In this document: positions 6,250 to 13,534 of the stretch, one piece after another
Numbering within the stretch: the first letter of the stretch is position 1
Layout: each line of letters opens with the position of its first letter
IMG/VR virus record: IMGVR_UViG_3300027733_000224
Coordinates: 1-22,211 of that record
DNA length: 22,211 bases
From: a virus
Reading direction: 5' to 3' (one strand)
The notes under the pieces: generated by a model
Databases searched by the model: none
The model's input: the letters and a program-made list of their open reading frames with translations, nothing else
What the model was told of the DNA's origin: nothing
Position numbers and translations under genes: made by a program

Positions 6250-6753
6250 TTAAGTTTCAAAATACGCTCCATTTCCTTGATCTGTCGAATAAACCGTGAT
6301 CAGAGCGACTGGCGTTGACGCACATCCATTTTGAGTTCCCGGCGAAATTGTTTGTGTCACCGTTACTCCTTTGTATGTAATTATCAATTGACAGTATCCA
6401 CTACCGTGTCTTGGAGAAAACCATCCAGCGTAACACTCTATGTTGTAACTTGTCGTCCACAATCCCGCAGTTCTAGCTGCATCAACTCTGACGTTTATTC
6501 TTTCAAAACCATTTTGGCTTTGGTCATCTTTTGGCCCGCTACTGCCGGGCAACCATCGAACATACAATCCGCTATCTCCGCAATTGTATCCAACTTGTTC
6601 TCCAAAAGCCGTTGTGTTGGTGTCTAGGTCATACATCCCTGTGCCGCCCCAGTCGTATTTGATCTCCAATTCAGTTGCATAATTGCAGCAAGTGCAACTA
6701 GGCAATCCACCTCTAGTCACTACTTTACCCGATAATGTTTTTATTATGGCCAT
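6250..6753 (-). CDS. Putative tail-associated protein, cysteine-containing
   Basis: A 167-aa protein starting MAIIKTLSGKVVTRGG. The longer ORF to 6861 is rejected because that extension lies within the end of the 354-aa gene; the ATG at 6753 comes 1 nt after that gene's TAG. Near the N-terminus is PSCTCCNYA (residues about 18-26). The remainder is strand-rich with aromatic residues and further single cysteines, for example GYNCGDSGLYVRWLPG and YNIECYAGWFSP, suggesting an Ig- or jelly-roll-like fold. No family recognised. Position among tail-tip genes is the only hint of role. Confidence 0.6.
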   Translation of the reverse strand: MAIIKTLSGKVVTRGGLPSCTCCNYATELEIKYDWGGTGMYDLDTNTTAFGEQVGYNCGDSGLYVRWLPGSSGPKDDQSQNGFERINVRVDAARTAGLWTTSYNIECYAGWFSPRHGSGYCQLIITYKGVTVTQTISPGTQNGCASTPVALITVYSTDQGNGAYFET

Positions 6754-6754
6754 T

Positions 6755-7819
6755 CTAATCGCATTCCGAAGTTTGCAGCCATACTGGAATCGTTCCATTA
6801 TGACCAAGCACATGAGTTCCACTTCCTGGATTTGATAAAATAACCCAATCGGTCCCATCATTGTAAAGCATGTCGCCTTGGTATCCGTCTCTTATTTTGA
6901 CTTCCACAACTGATGCGGTCGCAGTAACGTCAAGTCCATTGCCGGATTTGATCGCCTTGATTTTTACGCTGTTATCAGCAAGGGCGGAAAGGTCTTTGAC
7001 TAATGCTTCTATCTTGTAAGTTGATGGAGACGCATTTTCAAGCATCCTCATTTTAACCGTCAGATCTCCTTCATTGCTAAGCTCTTTAATCAAAGGAACA
7101 ATCCCCGTGCTAGTCGGAGAGGCATTTTGAAGAGTTCGCAATTGATGCAATGAGTTTTGCTTATCAAATCCAAAATAAAGTGGAATTTTTTCACCAATGT
7201 TTTTGATACGATCAATCTGATTGGGAAAATGCTTATCACCTGTCCATCGACGTATGACTTTTGGAGCGGGAGGATCGCTTCCTTCCGCCTCTTCAAACTC
7301 TGCAAGCAGCCAATAGTATACGCCGTCTATGGGGGTTTGATTGTAATCAACGGACTCAGGCACATGATGAGTGCTTTTTTTCTTTTCTGTTTCAAATACA
7401 ATAGTCGGAGCATCAGTTGGAACACCACGATCATCGGTTTCCGATTTCATGTAAAGATACCCAGTTGGTTGAGTGATTTCAACTTTAGGAATTTCCGCAG
7501 GAGGTTGGACGTCAATTTCTATATCGTTAATCGTTGGCGTCATGTAATACAACGAACCATCAGTTTCTGGGTCGTTAAGAAGTTGCTGGTATGTTAAATA
7601 GCCAGGGGAAACAGTTACTTTCCAAGCCCCTTCGTTGTAAAATGGATTTGAAACCCAAAGGTTCGGTTTTGTGTCTGGTAAAAACTGATTAGAAGAAGTT
7701 TCAAATTGCCTCATGGTCAACCGCTGGATGCAGTCGATCAACTGGTTATACATCAACGCCGTAAATGGCTGGCCAGAATTGGCCCGTCGGGGAATAATAA
7801 TTGGAATAGCTGATTTCAT
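6755..7819 (-). CDS. Tail-tip protein with short internal repeats
   Basis: A 354-aa protein. The N-terminus MKSAIPIIIPRRANSGQPFT leads into a mostly beta central region. Residues about 225-290 carry a roughly 30-residue tandem repeat: QLRTLQNASP (226-235) and IVPLIKELS (240-248) recur as KMRMLENASP (256-265) and IEALVKDLS (270-278), then a partial VKIKAIKSG. The C-terminus (DGYQGDMLYNDGTDWVILSN, then NGTIPVWLQTSECD) resembles ends of other phage surface proteins. The start at 7819 lies 2 nt after the stop of the previous gene. Structural role near the tail tip is inferred from location and composition; no enzymatic motif seen. Confidence 0.6.
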   Translation of the reverse strand: MKSAIPIIIPRRANSGQPFTALMYNQLIDCIQRLTMRQFETSSNQFLPDTKPNLWVSNPFYNEGAWKVTVSPGYLTYQQLLNDPETDGSLYYMTPTINDIEIDVQPPAEIPKVEITQPTGYLYMKSETDDRGVPTDAPTIVFETEKKKSTHHVPESVDYNQTPIDGVYYWLLAEFEEAEGSDPPAPKVIRRWTGDKHFPNQIDRIKNIGEKIPLYFGFDKQNSLHQLRTLQNASPTSTGIVPLIKELSNEGDLTVKMRMLENASPSTYKIEALVKDLSALADNSVKIKAIKSGNGLDVTATASVVEVKIRDGYQGDMLYNDGTDWVILSNPGSGTHVLGHNGTIPVWLQTSECD

Positions 7820-7821
7820 TA

Positions 7822-8664
7822 TTATGGCTTTTTATAAAGATCAGCATCCCATGCCTCACCTTGAGGAGAAAGCTGCCAAGTCTTCGACCACGTTTTGACA
7901 GTATTGATTCCGCTTTTTGTCCGATTTTCAGATGCTCCGTTAAATAGCCAGTTCCGTGTGGTAAATGACGGTGGATCTCCATCTGGTTCTGAAATATATC
8001 CCAATGCGCTCAAGTCCTCACCAGAAATTCCTTCTTTCGTGTTGGCAGTCTTTGACCATTCAACGGCTGAGGCTTGGTAAGTCTTAATGCCTTTTTCAAA
8101 GATGAGCTTATACCACTTGATTGCAGTGTCAGTATAAAGAGTTTCAATATCTAATCCTGTATTGTTATCAATGATTGTAATTGCTCCAGACTTTTTTGGA
8201 AATGGGTCGATTCTAGCAGTTCCAGCAATCAATGCTGCCATTGCTTTTATTTCATTTCCAGATGTATCTTTAATCAGTGTCGGATGACTCATTAGATCCT
8301 TTTCCGTAAGATTGGCATTGAGCGAATATGAAACCTCTGTTTTCTCATCGCCAAACTCAAAAGACTCTGCCGCGATACCTCCATAATCTACCAATACCTT
8401 TGTCATTCCTCCCGGCTGATGCTCATGACGGGCATTTTGGACGGTAAGGAAACTCCACTCGTTGCTAAGATCTGGATAAATAGTAGTAACTGGAGTTCCG
8501 CGAACCAGTTTTGATTGAATTGCTGCGCCAGAGAAATCGAACTTCCGACAGGTGAATGTTTGAGAACCAGTCCACTTTCCTGTCTCATCACATCCTGCCG
8601 AGAAATCAGGACCAGGTCGAAGCTCGTTTGCTGTTAATCCGAAAACGATTGATTGGCTGCTCAT
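7822..8664 (-). CDS. Putative distal tail protein after tape measure
   Basis: A 280-aa protein whose ATG overlaps the tape-measure stop as ATGA, the position usually held by distal tail or minor tail proteins. The sequence is beta-rich with an early cysteine pair region (FSAGCDETGKWTGSQTFTC) and a central block VKVLVDY-like strand (TKVLVDYGGIAAESFEFGD). The C-terminal part (TFTTRNWLFNGASENRTKSG preceded by EPDGDPPS) is polar and ends WDADLYKKP. I do not recognise a family. The role is inferred from position only. Confidence 0.6.
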   Translation of the reverse strand: MSSQSIVFGLTANELRPGPDFSAGCDETGKWTGSQTFTCRKFDFSGAAIQSKLVRGTPVTTIYPDLSNEWSFLTVQNARHEHQPGGMTKVLVDYGGIAAESFEFGDEKTEVSYSLNANLTEKDLMSHPTLIKDTSGNEIKAMAALIAGTARIDPFPKKSGAITIIDNNTGLDIETLYTDTAIKWYKLIFEKGIKTYQASAVEWSKTANTKEGISGEDLSALGYISEPDGDPPSFTTRNWLFNGASENRTKSGINTVKTWSKTWQLSPQGEAWDADLYKKP

Positions 8665-9752
8665 CCTAAAATTGCGATTGGGTTTTTATAGTAGATGCGC
8701 TGAAGAATATCGGTCTGTGCTTTTGTCTCATCGAGAAGCGGCGCTCCATTGTTCATGCCAGTAGACTTATCTCCTCCAAATCCGAATACTCCTTTGATCA
8801 TATCTTCTACGCCCAGCGACTTCATGATGCCTCTGCCAATAGACTTGCCAATCGACTGAAACGTCTCATCAAGAAACTTAGCCATTCCGATTTTGCGGAT
8901 AGTATCAACAATATCATTGAAGTCTTGAATCATAGGTTGAACTATTTCGCCGAGTGTCTTGAAAGCTGGAGCGAGCTGTTGGGCAATACTTGCCAAGTTG
9001 TCAACCATGCTCGTCCCGTTGTTCATGGATTCGCCAAACGCCCCTTCCATAAACGACTCTGCCAGCAGCATCTTGACCGCTTCAAATCGACCCAGCATCC
9101 GGTCGCCCATGTTGTCCATCGCGGCGAGCGTGATTGAGCTGGTGTTCGCCAAATCCCCGAGAACGTCGCGGGCCTCTGATAGTGCTTTTGGAAGGTCTTG
9201 AAAGATGCGTAGAACCTTATATCCAGCTTTCCCTCCAAAGATCGTGGTGGAAATATCCTCCATTTGTCCCGGCGCGAGCTTGGACTTCATCTCATCCATC
9301 GCATTCATGATTTTATTCATTCGTGCGATAGGGTCCATACCCTGAAAGCTGCCAGAGTTAAGACCAATTCCTCTCAGTGCATCTTGCATTGCCTGATCAC
9401 CGTGACCAGCCGCATAGAGGTTTTTTTGCATCGTTCCGAGCATCTTTCCAGCATCCACCGACTCCATGCCGGCCATTTTGAATGCTTGCCCGAGTGCCAT
9501 CAAATCGTCGGTCGTCGCTCCGGTCTGAGTTGAAAGGTCAACAAGCTCTCCAGCCCAGTCCATCGTTTGCATTGCCGCCTCTGGAAGCATAGTTATTACC
9601 TTGCCGAGAAGGTCGGTCATTCCAGCTCCGATTTGACGCGCCCCGCCAATGGCGACCTGCTTGCCAAATCCTTTCATCATGCCACCAAGTCCAGACAATC
9701 CTTTTTTTACGGATGCGCCATCGAAGCCAAGTTTGAAAGTTGTTCCTACCAT
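8661..9752 (-). CDS. Tape measure protein (short)
   Basis: A 363-aa protein in tape-measure position between the G/GT chaperone genes and tail-tip genes. The N-terminus (MVGTTFKLGFDGASVKKGL) and the Gly/Met-rich amphipathic helices that follow (GGARQIGAGMTDLLGKVITM, then DWAGELVDLSTQTGATTDDL) match the N-terminal domain of phage tape measures, with long helical stretches thereafter and MIKGVFGFGG near the end. At about 0.15 nm per residue, the usual rule, the tail would be near 55 nm, short for a siphophage. It overlaps the end of the frameshifted chaperone by 7 nt. Confidence 0.85.
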   Translation of the reverse strand: MVGTTFKLGFDGASVKKGLSGLGGMMKGFGKQVAIGGARQIGAGMTDLLGKVITMLPEAAMQTMDWAGELVDLSTQTGATTDDLMALGQAFKMAGMESVDAGKMLGTMQKNLYAAGHGDQAMQDALRGIGLNSGSFQGMDPIARMNKIMNAMDEMKSKLAPGQMEDISTTIFGGKAGYKVLRIFQDLPKALSEARDVLGDLANTSSITLAAMDNMGDRMLGRFEAVKMLLAESFMEGAFGESMNNGTSMVDNLASIAQQLAPAFKTLGEIVQPMIQDFNDIVDTIRKIGMAKFLDETFQSIGKSIGRGIMKSLGVEDMIKGVFGFGGDKSTGMNNGAPLLDETKAQTDILQRIYYKNPIAILG

Positions 9753-10344
9753 AAGTCAGGGAGTTCGTGAGTTGCGAGTTGTTCAAATTCCGCCAGTAGT
9801 TCCGGCGATGGGTCGAAGAAGTTCCGCCATTGAAAGCGTGTGCCGTTCCGCATCGCGTCGGCGTGAATGAGTTGCAGCACTTCCGACAAGCAAGTGTCGT
9901 AAAGCAAGGCATCCGGCGCGATCCCCATGCGGAGCGCGAAGAGTTTGATTTGCGCTAGGAAGCATGGGCTAGCGCATCCTCCTTTCCCGGCGACTCGCTT
10001 TCCACCATTGCGGCACGGATGGATTCAAGTCGCTCTTGGACGCCAGCGGACGCAACCGAAAACTCATCCTCGGTTTCGAGCATAAAGGAAACGATCTTCG
10101 CTTTACGCTCTTCCGGTGTGTCTTTTCTGAGTTGCTGGATCTCTTCCGGTGTTGCCGAACCGATCAGCAGAAGTTCGCCCATTGCTTCGACCGTTGATTG
10201 CTCAGTATTGCTTGAATCGAAAAGCGAGTTGCGCCAGCTTTCGAGGATCGAATATCGGATGGGTGAAAGCATGACGGCTTTGCCTCCGATTTCAAGCTGC
10301 GGCCCTGTCCATACTTTTGATAAGAGGTCTTCGCGTTTATTCAT
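9746..10344 (-). CDS. Tail assembly chaperone GT, -1 frameshift product
   Basis: Slippage at GGGAAAG (9988-9982) moves ribosomes from the G frame to the -1 frame, which stays open to 9746. It adds 78 residues to the first 121: after the slip the frame reads GGCASPCFLAQIKLFALRMG and continues into a T-like domain with SEVLQLIHADAMRNGTRFQW and ends HELPDLW. In lambda the G and GT proteins coat the tape measure during tail assembly, and the ratio is set by slippage at the same heptamer. The T domain has no convincing independent start; the ATG at 9928 lies inside the domain. A product of about 199 aa is predicted; efficiency is unknown. Confidence 0.75.
9955..10344 (-). CDS. Tail assembly chaperone G-like protein
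   Basis: A 129-aa protein, MNKREDLLSKVWTGPQLEIG..., in the position of lambda gpG between the tail tube region and the tape measure. It is helical and acidic in its second half (TPEEIQQLRKDTPEERKAKI), typical of these chaperones. It has one of the few Shine-Dalgarno-like sequences here, AAGGA about nine bases before the ATG. Its last codons contain the slippery site used to make the longer GT form. Function is inferred from synteny and the frameshift. Confidence 0.75.
   Translation of the reverse strand: MNKREDLLSKVWTGPQLEIGGKAVMLSPIRYSILESWRNSLFDSSNTEQSTVEAMGELLLIGSATPEEIQQLRKDTPEERKAKIVSFMLETEDEFSVASAGVQERLESIRAAMVESESPGKEDALAHAS
9982..9988 (-). promoter_or_regulatory. GGGAAAG -1 ribosomal frameshift site
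   Basis: In the G reading frame the codons are CCG GGA AAG (9990-9982), so the heptamer is G GGA AAG, a correct X XXY YYZ slip site and the same heptamer as in lambda G/GT. The -1 frame is open from here to 9746. AGGAGG overlaps and follows the site, rather than lying upstream as a dnaX-type stimulator would. Confidence 0.75.
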
Positions 10345-10349
10345 GTTAT

Positions 10350-10910
10350 TTATCCTTGGAGTCTTGAAAGAAGTTCATTGCGCTGCCACACTGGAAGCTG
10401 TGAGTCGATCAGCGCGGATGCCTCATCTCGGCGCATGAAGACAGCGCGGCGGGCGGCGTGGTAAAGGTTGAGGCAAACTGATCGGTTGGCGACGAACGCG
10501 AGAATGTAACTTTCTACTAGCGTTGGGAACTTGGTGACGAATGCGTCAATGTCCTCGATCCTGCGGAGTCCCGGCAAGGCGACTCCCTGCGCGGTGAGGT
10601 AGTCAACGGCGTGATCCAACCATTCACCTGCCGATAAACGTCCATCTGGCCGAGCTTTTATGAATGAACAAATCTTTGCAAACGGATGATCGTTGTGAAG
10701 TCCTTCAGAATTTCCCCAATACGCCATCAGCTTTTCAGTGATGTGCTTTCCATCGTTGCTTGAAGCTGAAAGTGAGAACGATGCGTAGGGTTTTGCTCCG
10801 TCATGCTCGATCACTCGAACAGGGCATTCCCGAACAAGCGGAATTGCGCATGCCATAATTGCCGCTGCTAGGTTGATATCCCCGGTCTGGATGTTGCTTT
10901 CTCCTTTCAT
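10350..10910 (-). CDS. Hypothetical protein between tail tube and chaperone genes
   Basis: A 186-aa protein, MKGESNIQTGDINLAAAIMA..., mostly helical. N-terminal half: IPLVRECPVRVIEHDG then KPYASFSLSASSNDG, which could be a small alpha/beta domain. The C-terminal half has repeated aromatic and basic helices (ESYILAFVANRSVCLNLYHA, then RRAVFMRRDEASALIDSQLP). No membrane span or catalytic motif. It sits 14 nt after the tail tube gene and 5 nt before G. Conserved lambda-type maps have no fixed gene at this position, so I assign no function. Confidence 0.6.
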   Translation of the reverse strand: MKGESNIQTGDINLAAAIMACAIPLVRECPVRVIEHDGAKPYASFSLSASSNDGKHITEKLMAYWGNSEGLHNDHPFAKICSFIKARPDGRLSAGEWLDHAVDYLTAQGVALPGLRRIEDIDAFVTKFPTLVESYILAFVANRSVCLNLYHAARRAVFMRRDEASALIDSQLPVWQRNELLSRLQG

Positions 10911-10924
10911 TGATTTTTACCTGA

Positions 10925-11353
10925 TTAAGTCAAGGTCGTTGGTGATCCAGCGGCGACGAACATATTGTAAATGCCGGTGAGTGATCCTGTTTCAAATCCA
11001 GTCGCCGTGCCGCTCGTTTCGCCTCCCGTAATAATGATTGCAGCTCCGGTAGCTGGCGTGCCGGTAAAGAACTCTGTCAATCGGGTGCGGCTGTTTTTGG
11101 TCGTGTTCAAAAGCGTAATTGTTGCTCCGACGCTACCGATCAGTCCAGTTCCCTTTGTGGCAACAATGCCGTCAAGCGTCACATCCTTTTTCTGATTGTA
11201 GACGGCAAATCCAACATCGCACCCAATATGATCCGGCGCGGTGGCTTGTTCAGAAGTCGCGGTAAAAGTAGCGGTGCCAGCGTAAAGACCGGAAGCGGCT
11301 GATTCGTCGGCAAGTCCGTATTGGGCTGTAGAGTAGACGGTGGCGAGTGACAT
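10925..11353 (-). CDS. Major tail tube protein candidate
   Basis: A 142-aa protein starting MSLATVYSTAQYGLADESAA; an ORF extension to 11386 would overlap the previous gene by 20 nt, so the ATG at 11353 is preferred. The sequence is beta-rich and low in charge, with YAGTATFTATSEQATAPDHI, GTKGTGLIGSVGATITLLN-like strands and a Gly/Thr-rich end. It lies after the tail terminator candidate and before the G/GT pair, the place of tail tube genes in lambda-like phages. A TTGACATTCGC element lies 108 nt upstream. The tube assignment rests on order, size and composition; no diagnostic motif seen. Confidence 0.55.
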   Translation of the reverse strand: MSLATVYSTAQYGLADESAASGLYAGTATFTATSEQATAPDHIGCDVGFAVYNQKKDVTLDGIVATKGTGLIGSVGATITLLNTTKNSRTRLTEFFTGTPATGAAIIITGGETSGTATGFETGSLTGIYNMFVAAGSPTTLT

Positions 11354-11366
11354 AGTGGTGGGAAAT

Positions 11367-11804
11367 TTACGCAATTGGAGCTGCAATGACGGTCAGTCCG
11401 AATCGAGTGATTCGCCGTCCTTCGTTTGGTTCCGTTGTCGGATTACCGGCGCGAATGTCAAACACTGCGAAACCGTTGCGACCATGCAGGTAGCTGATGC
11501 AATCTCGGTTTCCTAGGATGTTGAAAAGATCCCGGCGCATCGTTCGCTCGGTATCGGTTGGCGTGCCGGATTGGTCCTCGTCTACCGGGACGGTGTGAAG
11601 CTCAACCGCAATCTCGTAAGCGGAAACCCCGTGAAGGATTACGCCGCCTTGTTCGGTCGTGGTCGCGCCCGTTTCGTAGATGGCGAGGAACGGCGGTGTA
11701 AGGTCTTCATGCTCGCCCATCGTCACGACGGTCACGGGTGACAAGCTGAAGAACTCAGGCAACTTGAGGTTGACCCATTCGCGGATTGATTCGTTGAGGT
11801 TCAT
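11367..11804 (-). CDS. Tail terminator-like protein (gpU position)
   Basis: A 145-aa protein starting MNLNESIREWVNLKLPEFFS, ATGA-coupled to the 245-aa gene; the extension to 11849 is rejected. The alpha/beta pattern, with VAVELHTV-type central strands (SAYEIAVELHTVPVDEDQSG), a helix rich in Arg (TERTMRRDLFNILGNRDC) and a final strand RRITRFGLTVIAAPIA, matches the small minor tail or tail terminator family that caps the tube. The codons for FDIRAGNP contain one copy of the TTGACATTCGC element. Function is inferred from fold pattern and position. Confidence 0.6.
   Translation of the reverse strand: MNLNESIREWVNLKLPEFFSLSPVTVVTMGEHEDLTPPFLAIYETGATTTEQGGVILHGVSAYEIAVELHTVPVDEDQSGTPTDTERTMRRDLFNILGNRDCISYLHGRNGFAVFDIRAGNPTTEPNEGRRITRFGLTVIAAPIA
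11438..11464 (-). promoter_or_regulatory. TTGACATTCGC element, copy 4 (inside a gene)
   Basis: Core at 11461-11451, inside the tail terminator-like gene, where it encodes FDIRA. It shares TTTGACATTCGCGCC and AATCCGA with copy 2. No start codon follows within 40 nt; the tail tube ATG is 108 nt downstream. The dyad is weak (TCG and CGA only). It is the least certain of the five as a regulatory site. Confidence 0.35.
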
Positions 11805-12538
11805 GGCTTTTGCTTTTTGTCCTGCGCCCGCAAGGCGGATTGATACCATTTCACTGTTTTATTGAGTCCGAAGTTGATGGCCTTGGTCGTCGCCCCGGCT
11901 TTGACAACCCAGCTAGATGCGGTATGTTTAGCTGTGTTTGAGATTTGAGAGCTTGGCGTGAATGAGGATTGAGGCTTTGTCGCACGTCCGAAATGGGAGT
12001 GCTTTTGCGCGAATGACATGAAGTTTTTGCCAATTGTGATCTTTTCTGCTCCAGTTTGAAATCCAGAGAGAATCATCCCGGCCCCTAGCCACCCACCCTT
12101 GGCAATGTAGGCTTTTTTGAAGCGTGTCTTCATTGCCTTCTTGAATACTGCCTCGGTGCAAATCCTTCGTTCCGAAATTGGAAGGGTGACCGTCCGTTTG
12201 TTTTTTCGTGTTCTCTTTGAATCAATCCAAGAATTGACGGCTTCCGGTGAAGACAATCCCTTGTGGTCTTTGCCGATGCTTGGAACGATCAAAATGACCT
12301 TCAGAGCGTCCGCGACCATTGCTCCTTCTTGTTTGCCCTTGGCCCATGTGATGGCTCCTTGCTTGCCCTTGGCACCCATCTTTGACTTGCCAAAAACGGC
12401 AGTCTCGAAAGCCATTTCCCGGCAAGTCTGGACTCCCCATCGTGCGATTGCTTGAGCGTTAGTATCCCCGAACGCCTTTGCGTAGGTTTTCAGTGACCTC
12501 TCAAGCTTTGGCCGATCAAATGTCGCTTCGATCTTCAA
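11801..12538 (-). CDS. Minor tail / neck protein, basic
   Basis: A 245-aa strongly basic protein, MKIEATFDRPKLERSLKTYA..., with many Lys (KSKMGAKGKQGAITWAKGKQ; KRTRKNKRTVTLPISERR reversed in no way and seen around residues 105-125). The N-terminal pattern of a short strand, a KLERSLKTYAKAF helix and AIARWGVQTCREMAFETAV resembles HK97 gp10 or lambda Z-type tail completion proteins, but it is longer. Its ATG overlaps the previous stop (ATGA) and its own stop overlaps the next ATG. Role in joining head and tail is inferred from order. Confidence 0.55.
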   Translation of the reverse strand: MKIEATFDRPKLERSLKTYAKAFGDTNAQAIARWGVQTCREMAFETAVFGKSKMGAKGKQGAITWAKGKQEGAMVADALKVILIVPSIGKDHKGLSSPEAVNSWIDSKRTRKNKRTVTLPISERRICTEAVFKKAMKTRFKKAYIAKGGWLGAGMILSGFQTGAEKITIGKNFMSFAQKHSHFGRATKPQSSFTPSSQISNTAKHTASSWVVKAGATTKAINFGLNKTVKWYQSALRAQDKKQKP

Positions 12539-12846
12539 GCCTTTGTAACCTGGGTGAGTGTGATCGTCGTAAGCGTAGCACCTTTGCTGACCGAATCGAC
12601 GCGGAACGTCAGACTGCGGGCGGTCGCAGACTTCTTAAGAATGGTGGTCGCTGGGAGAGCGGAAGTCAGGCAAACGGCGGAAAGCGTCTTGCTGATCTCG
12701 TATCCGCCCTCTTGAAAATCGCTGCCGTCAGTGACCTCGTTTAGAACGCATGAAAGGGTAACTGTCCCGATCACTACGTCTTCCTGTCCGATCATCGGCG
12801 CGGCCTGAGCAAACATGGCCGTGGCGAACGCTGAAACTAAGCTCAT
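12535..12846 (-). CDS. Head-tail joining candidate, first gene of tail block
   Basis: A 103-aa protein, MSLVSAFATAMFAQAAPMIG, with a helix followed by strands (EDVVIGTVTLSCVLNEV, RSLTFRVDSVSKGATLTTI). The helix then a small beta-barrel pattern and size fit the lambda FII or neck-type head-tail joining proteins; family not confirmed. It is the first gene after the glycosyltransferase insert and starts 34 nt after the first T of element copy 3, a possible promoter for the tail genes. ATGA overlap with the next gene. Confidence 0.55.
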   Translation of the reverse strand: MSLVSAFATAMFAQAAPMIGQEDVVIGTVTLSCVLNEVTDGSDFQEGGYEISKTLSAVCLTSALPATTILKKSATARSLTFRVDSVSKGATLTTITLTQVTKA

Positions 12847-12884
12847 GCGTTCGGTATCGCCTAGCCGGGGCGAATGTCAAAACT
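12847..12884 (-). promoter_or_regulatory. TTGACATTCGC element, copy 3
   Basis: Core at 12880-12870. The glycosyltransferase stop TGA (12879-12877) lies inside it. The dyad TCGCC, seven bases, GGCGA follows, and the next ATG is 34 nt after the first T. Placed between the sugar-modification insert and the first tail gene, it could restart transcription after the capsid terminator. Confidence 0.55.
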
Positions 12885-13437
12885 CGGGAGCTGCGGTCGT
12901 CATTGCGTCGTGTGTGTAGTAGTGGAGAACCTTGTCAACGTGGAAGCCCGTCTTGATGCGCTGGCGAGCTTGCTGGCACCAAATCAGATCTTCACCGTAG
13001 TTTGATTCCCCAAACTGGCACCCAGCGACCTTGAGACGGCTCCACGCGCAGACGTGCCACGGTGCTCGAAGAGTAACCCCTCCCGGTGTGAATTGTCCGT
13101 CCTGATTGTTCAGCCCGAAATCTACCTCGGATTCCAGCCCGTTGTAAATTGCTCGCTGCCGGAAGGTGATCACGTCCGCTCCGATTTCGATGGCTGCAAG
13201 GAGGCTTGAAATGTAGTCGTCCGAAATATCGTCATCGTCGTCAACGAACGCGATATATTGGCCGCGCGCAATGTCAGCCAGTGCTTGCCGTTTTGATCCT
13301 ATTGTCCTGCGTCGATTGTCGCAGAAGCAAAGATGCTCGACCGGCAAATCACCGATCTGGCTTGAGAGCTTGCTTTGTAGTTGGGCAAGTTGGATTTCCC
13401 GGCCTGGAATCGTTGGTGTTAGGATGCTGAGTTTCAT
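12877..13437 (-). CDS. Family 2 glycosyltransferase
   Basis: A 186-aa protein with a GT-A nucleotide-sugar fold: the N-terminal strand MKLSILTPTIPGRE, RRRTIGSKRQALADIARGQY (residues 42-61) positioning the donor, then YIAFVDDDDDIS with the metal-binding DxD acids at 66-70, and NYGEDLIW at 146-153 as the usual GED/ED motif before the catalytic helix. It would transfer a sugar from a nucleotide donor in the cytoplasm. It is shorter than most full family members, and the acceptor is unknown. Its stop falls inside element copy 3. With the larger fused protein upstream it forms a two-gene sugar-modification insert in the structural module. Confidence 0.85.
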   Translation of the reverse strand: MKLSILTPTIPGREIQLAQLQSKLSSQIGDLPVEHLCFCDNRRRTIGSKRQALADIARGQYIAFVDDDDDISDDYISSLLAAIEIGADVITFRQRAIYNGLESEVDFGLNNQDGQFTPGGVTLRAPWHVCAWSRLKVAGCQFGESNYGEDLIWCQQARQRIKTGFHVDKVLHYYTHDAMTTAAPEF

Positions 13438-13534
13438 GGTCTTTCTTTTTGAAAATTAGGTCAAAGTTTTCGCGGCCCTGTTTGCTCATGGCCTTGCTTT
13501 GCATTCGATCTCCAGTAATTGGATTGCGATTCAT
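13349..13534 (-). CDS. Small ORF overlapping the glycosyltransferase, uncertain
   Basis: 61 codons, MNRNPITGDRMQSKAMSKQG..., starting ATGA-coupled to the stop of the large fused protein and running 89 nt into the next gene in another frame. The first 30 residues are basic and look plausible; the overlapped part is Pro/Asn/Thr rich and may be meaningless. A run of eight A's (13541-13534) sits just before, so -1 slippage would fuse it to the C-terminus of the upstream protein. It also fills the 93-nt space between the two sugar genes. Confidence 0.35.
   Translation of the reverse strand: MNRNPITGDRMQSKAMSKQGRENFDLIFKKKDHETQHPNTNDSRPGNPTCPTTKQALKPDR

Noticed and set aside
9698-9712. A7 run near the start of the tape measure as a frameshift site
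   Set aside because: The tape measure frame runs on unbroken for 363 codons, and neither alternative frame gives a sensible extension.
9783-9965. 60-codon minus-strand ORF overlapping the chaperone T region
   Set aside because: It is the third frame over the frameshift extension; composition is Arg/His-rich shadow-like, and the -1 frame of G explains this region.
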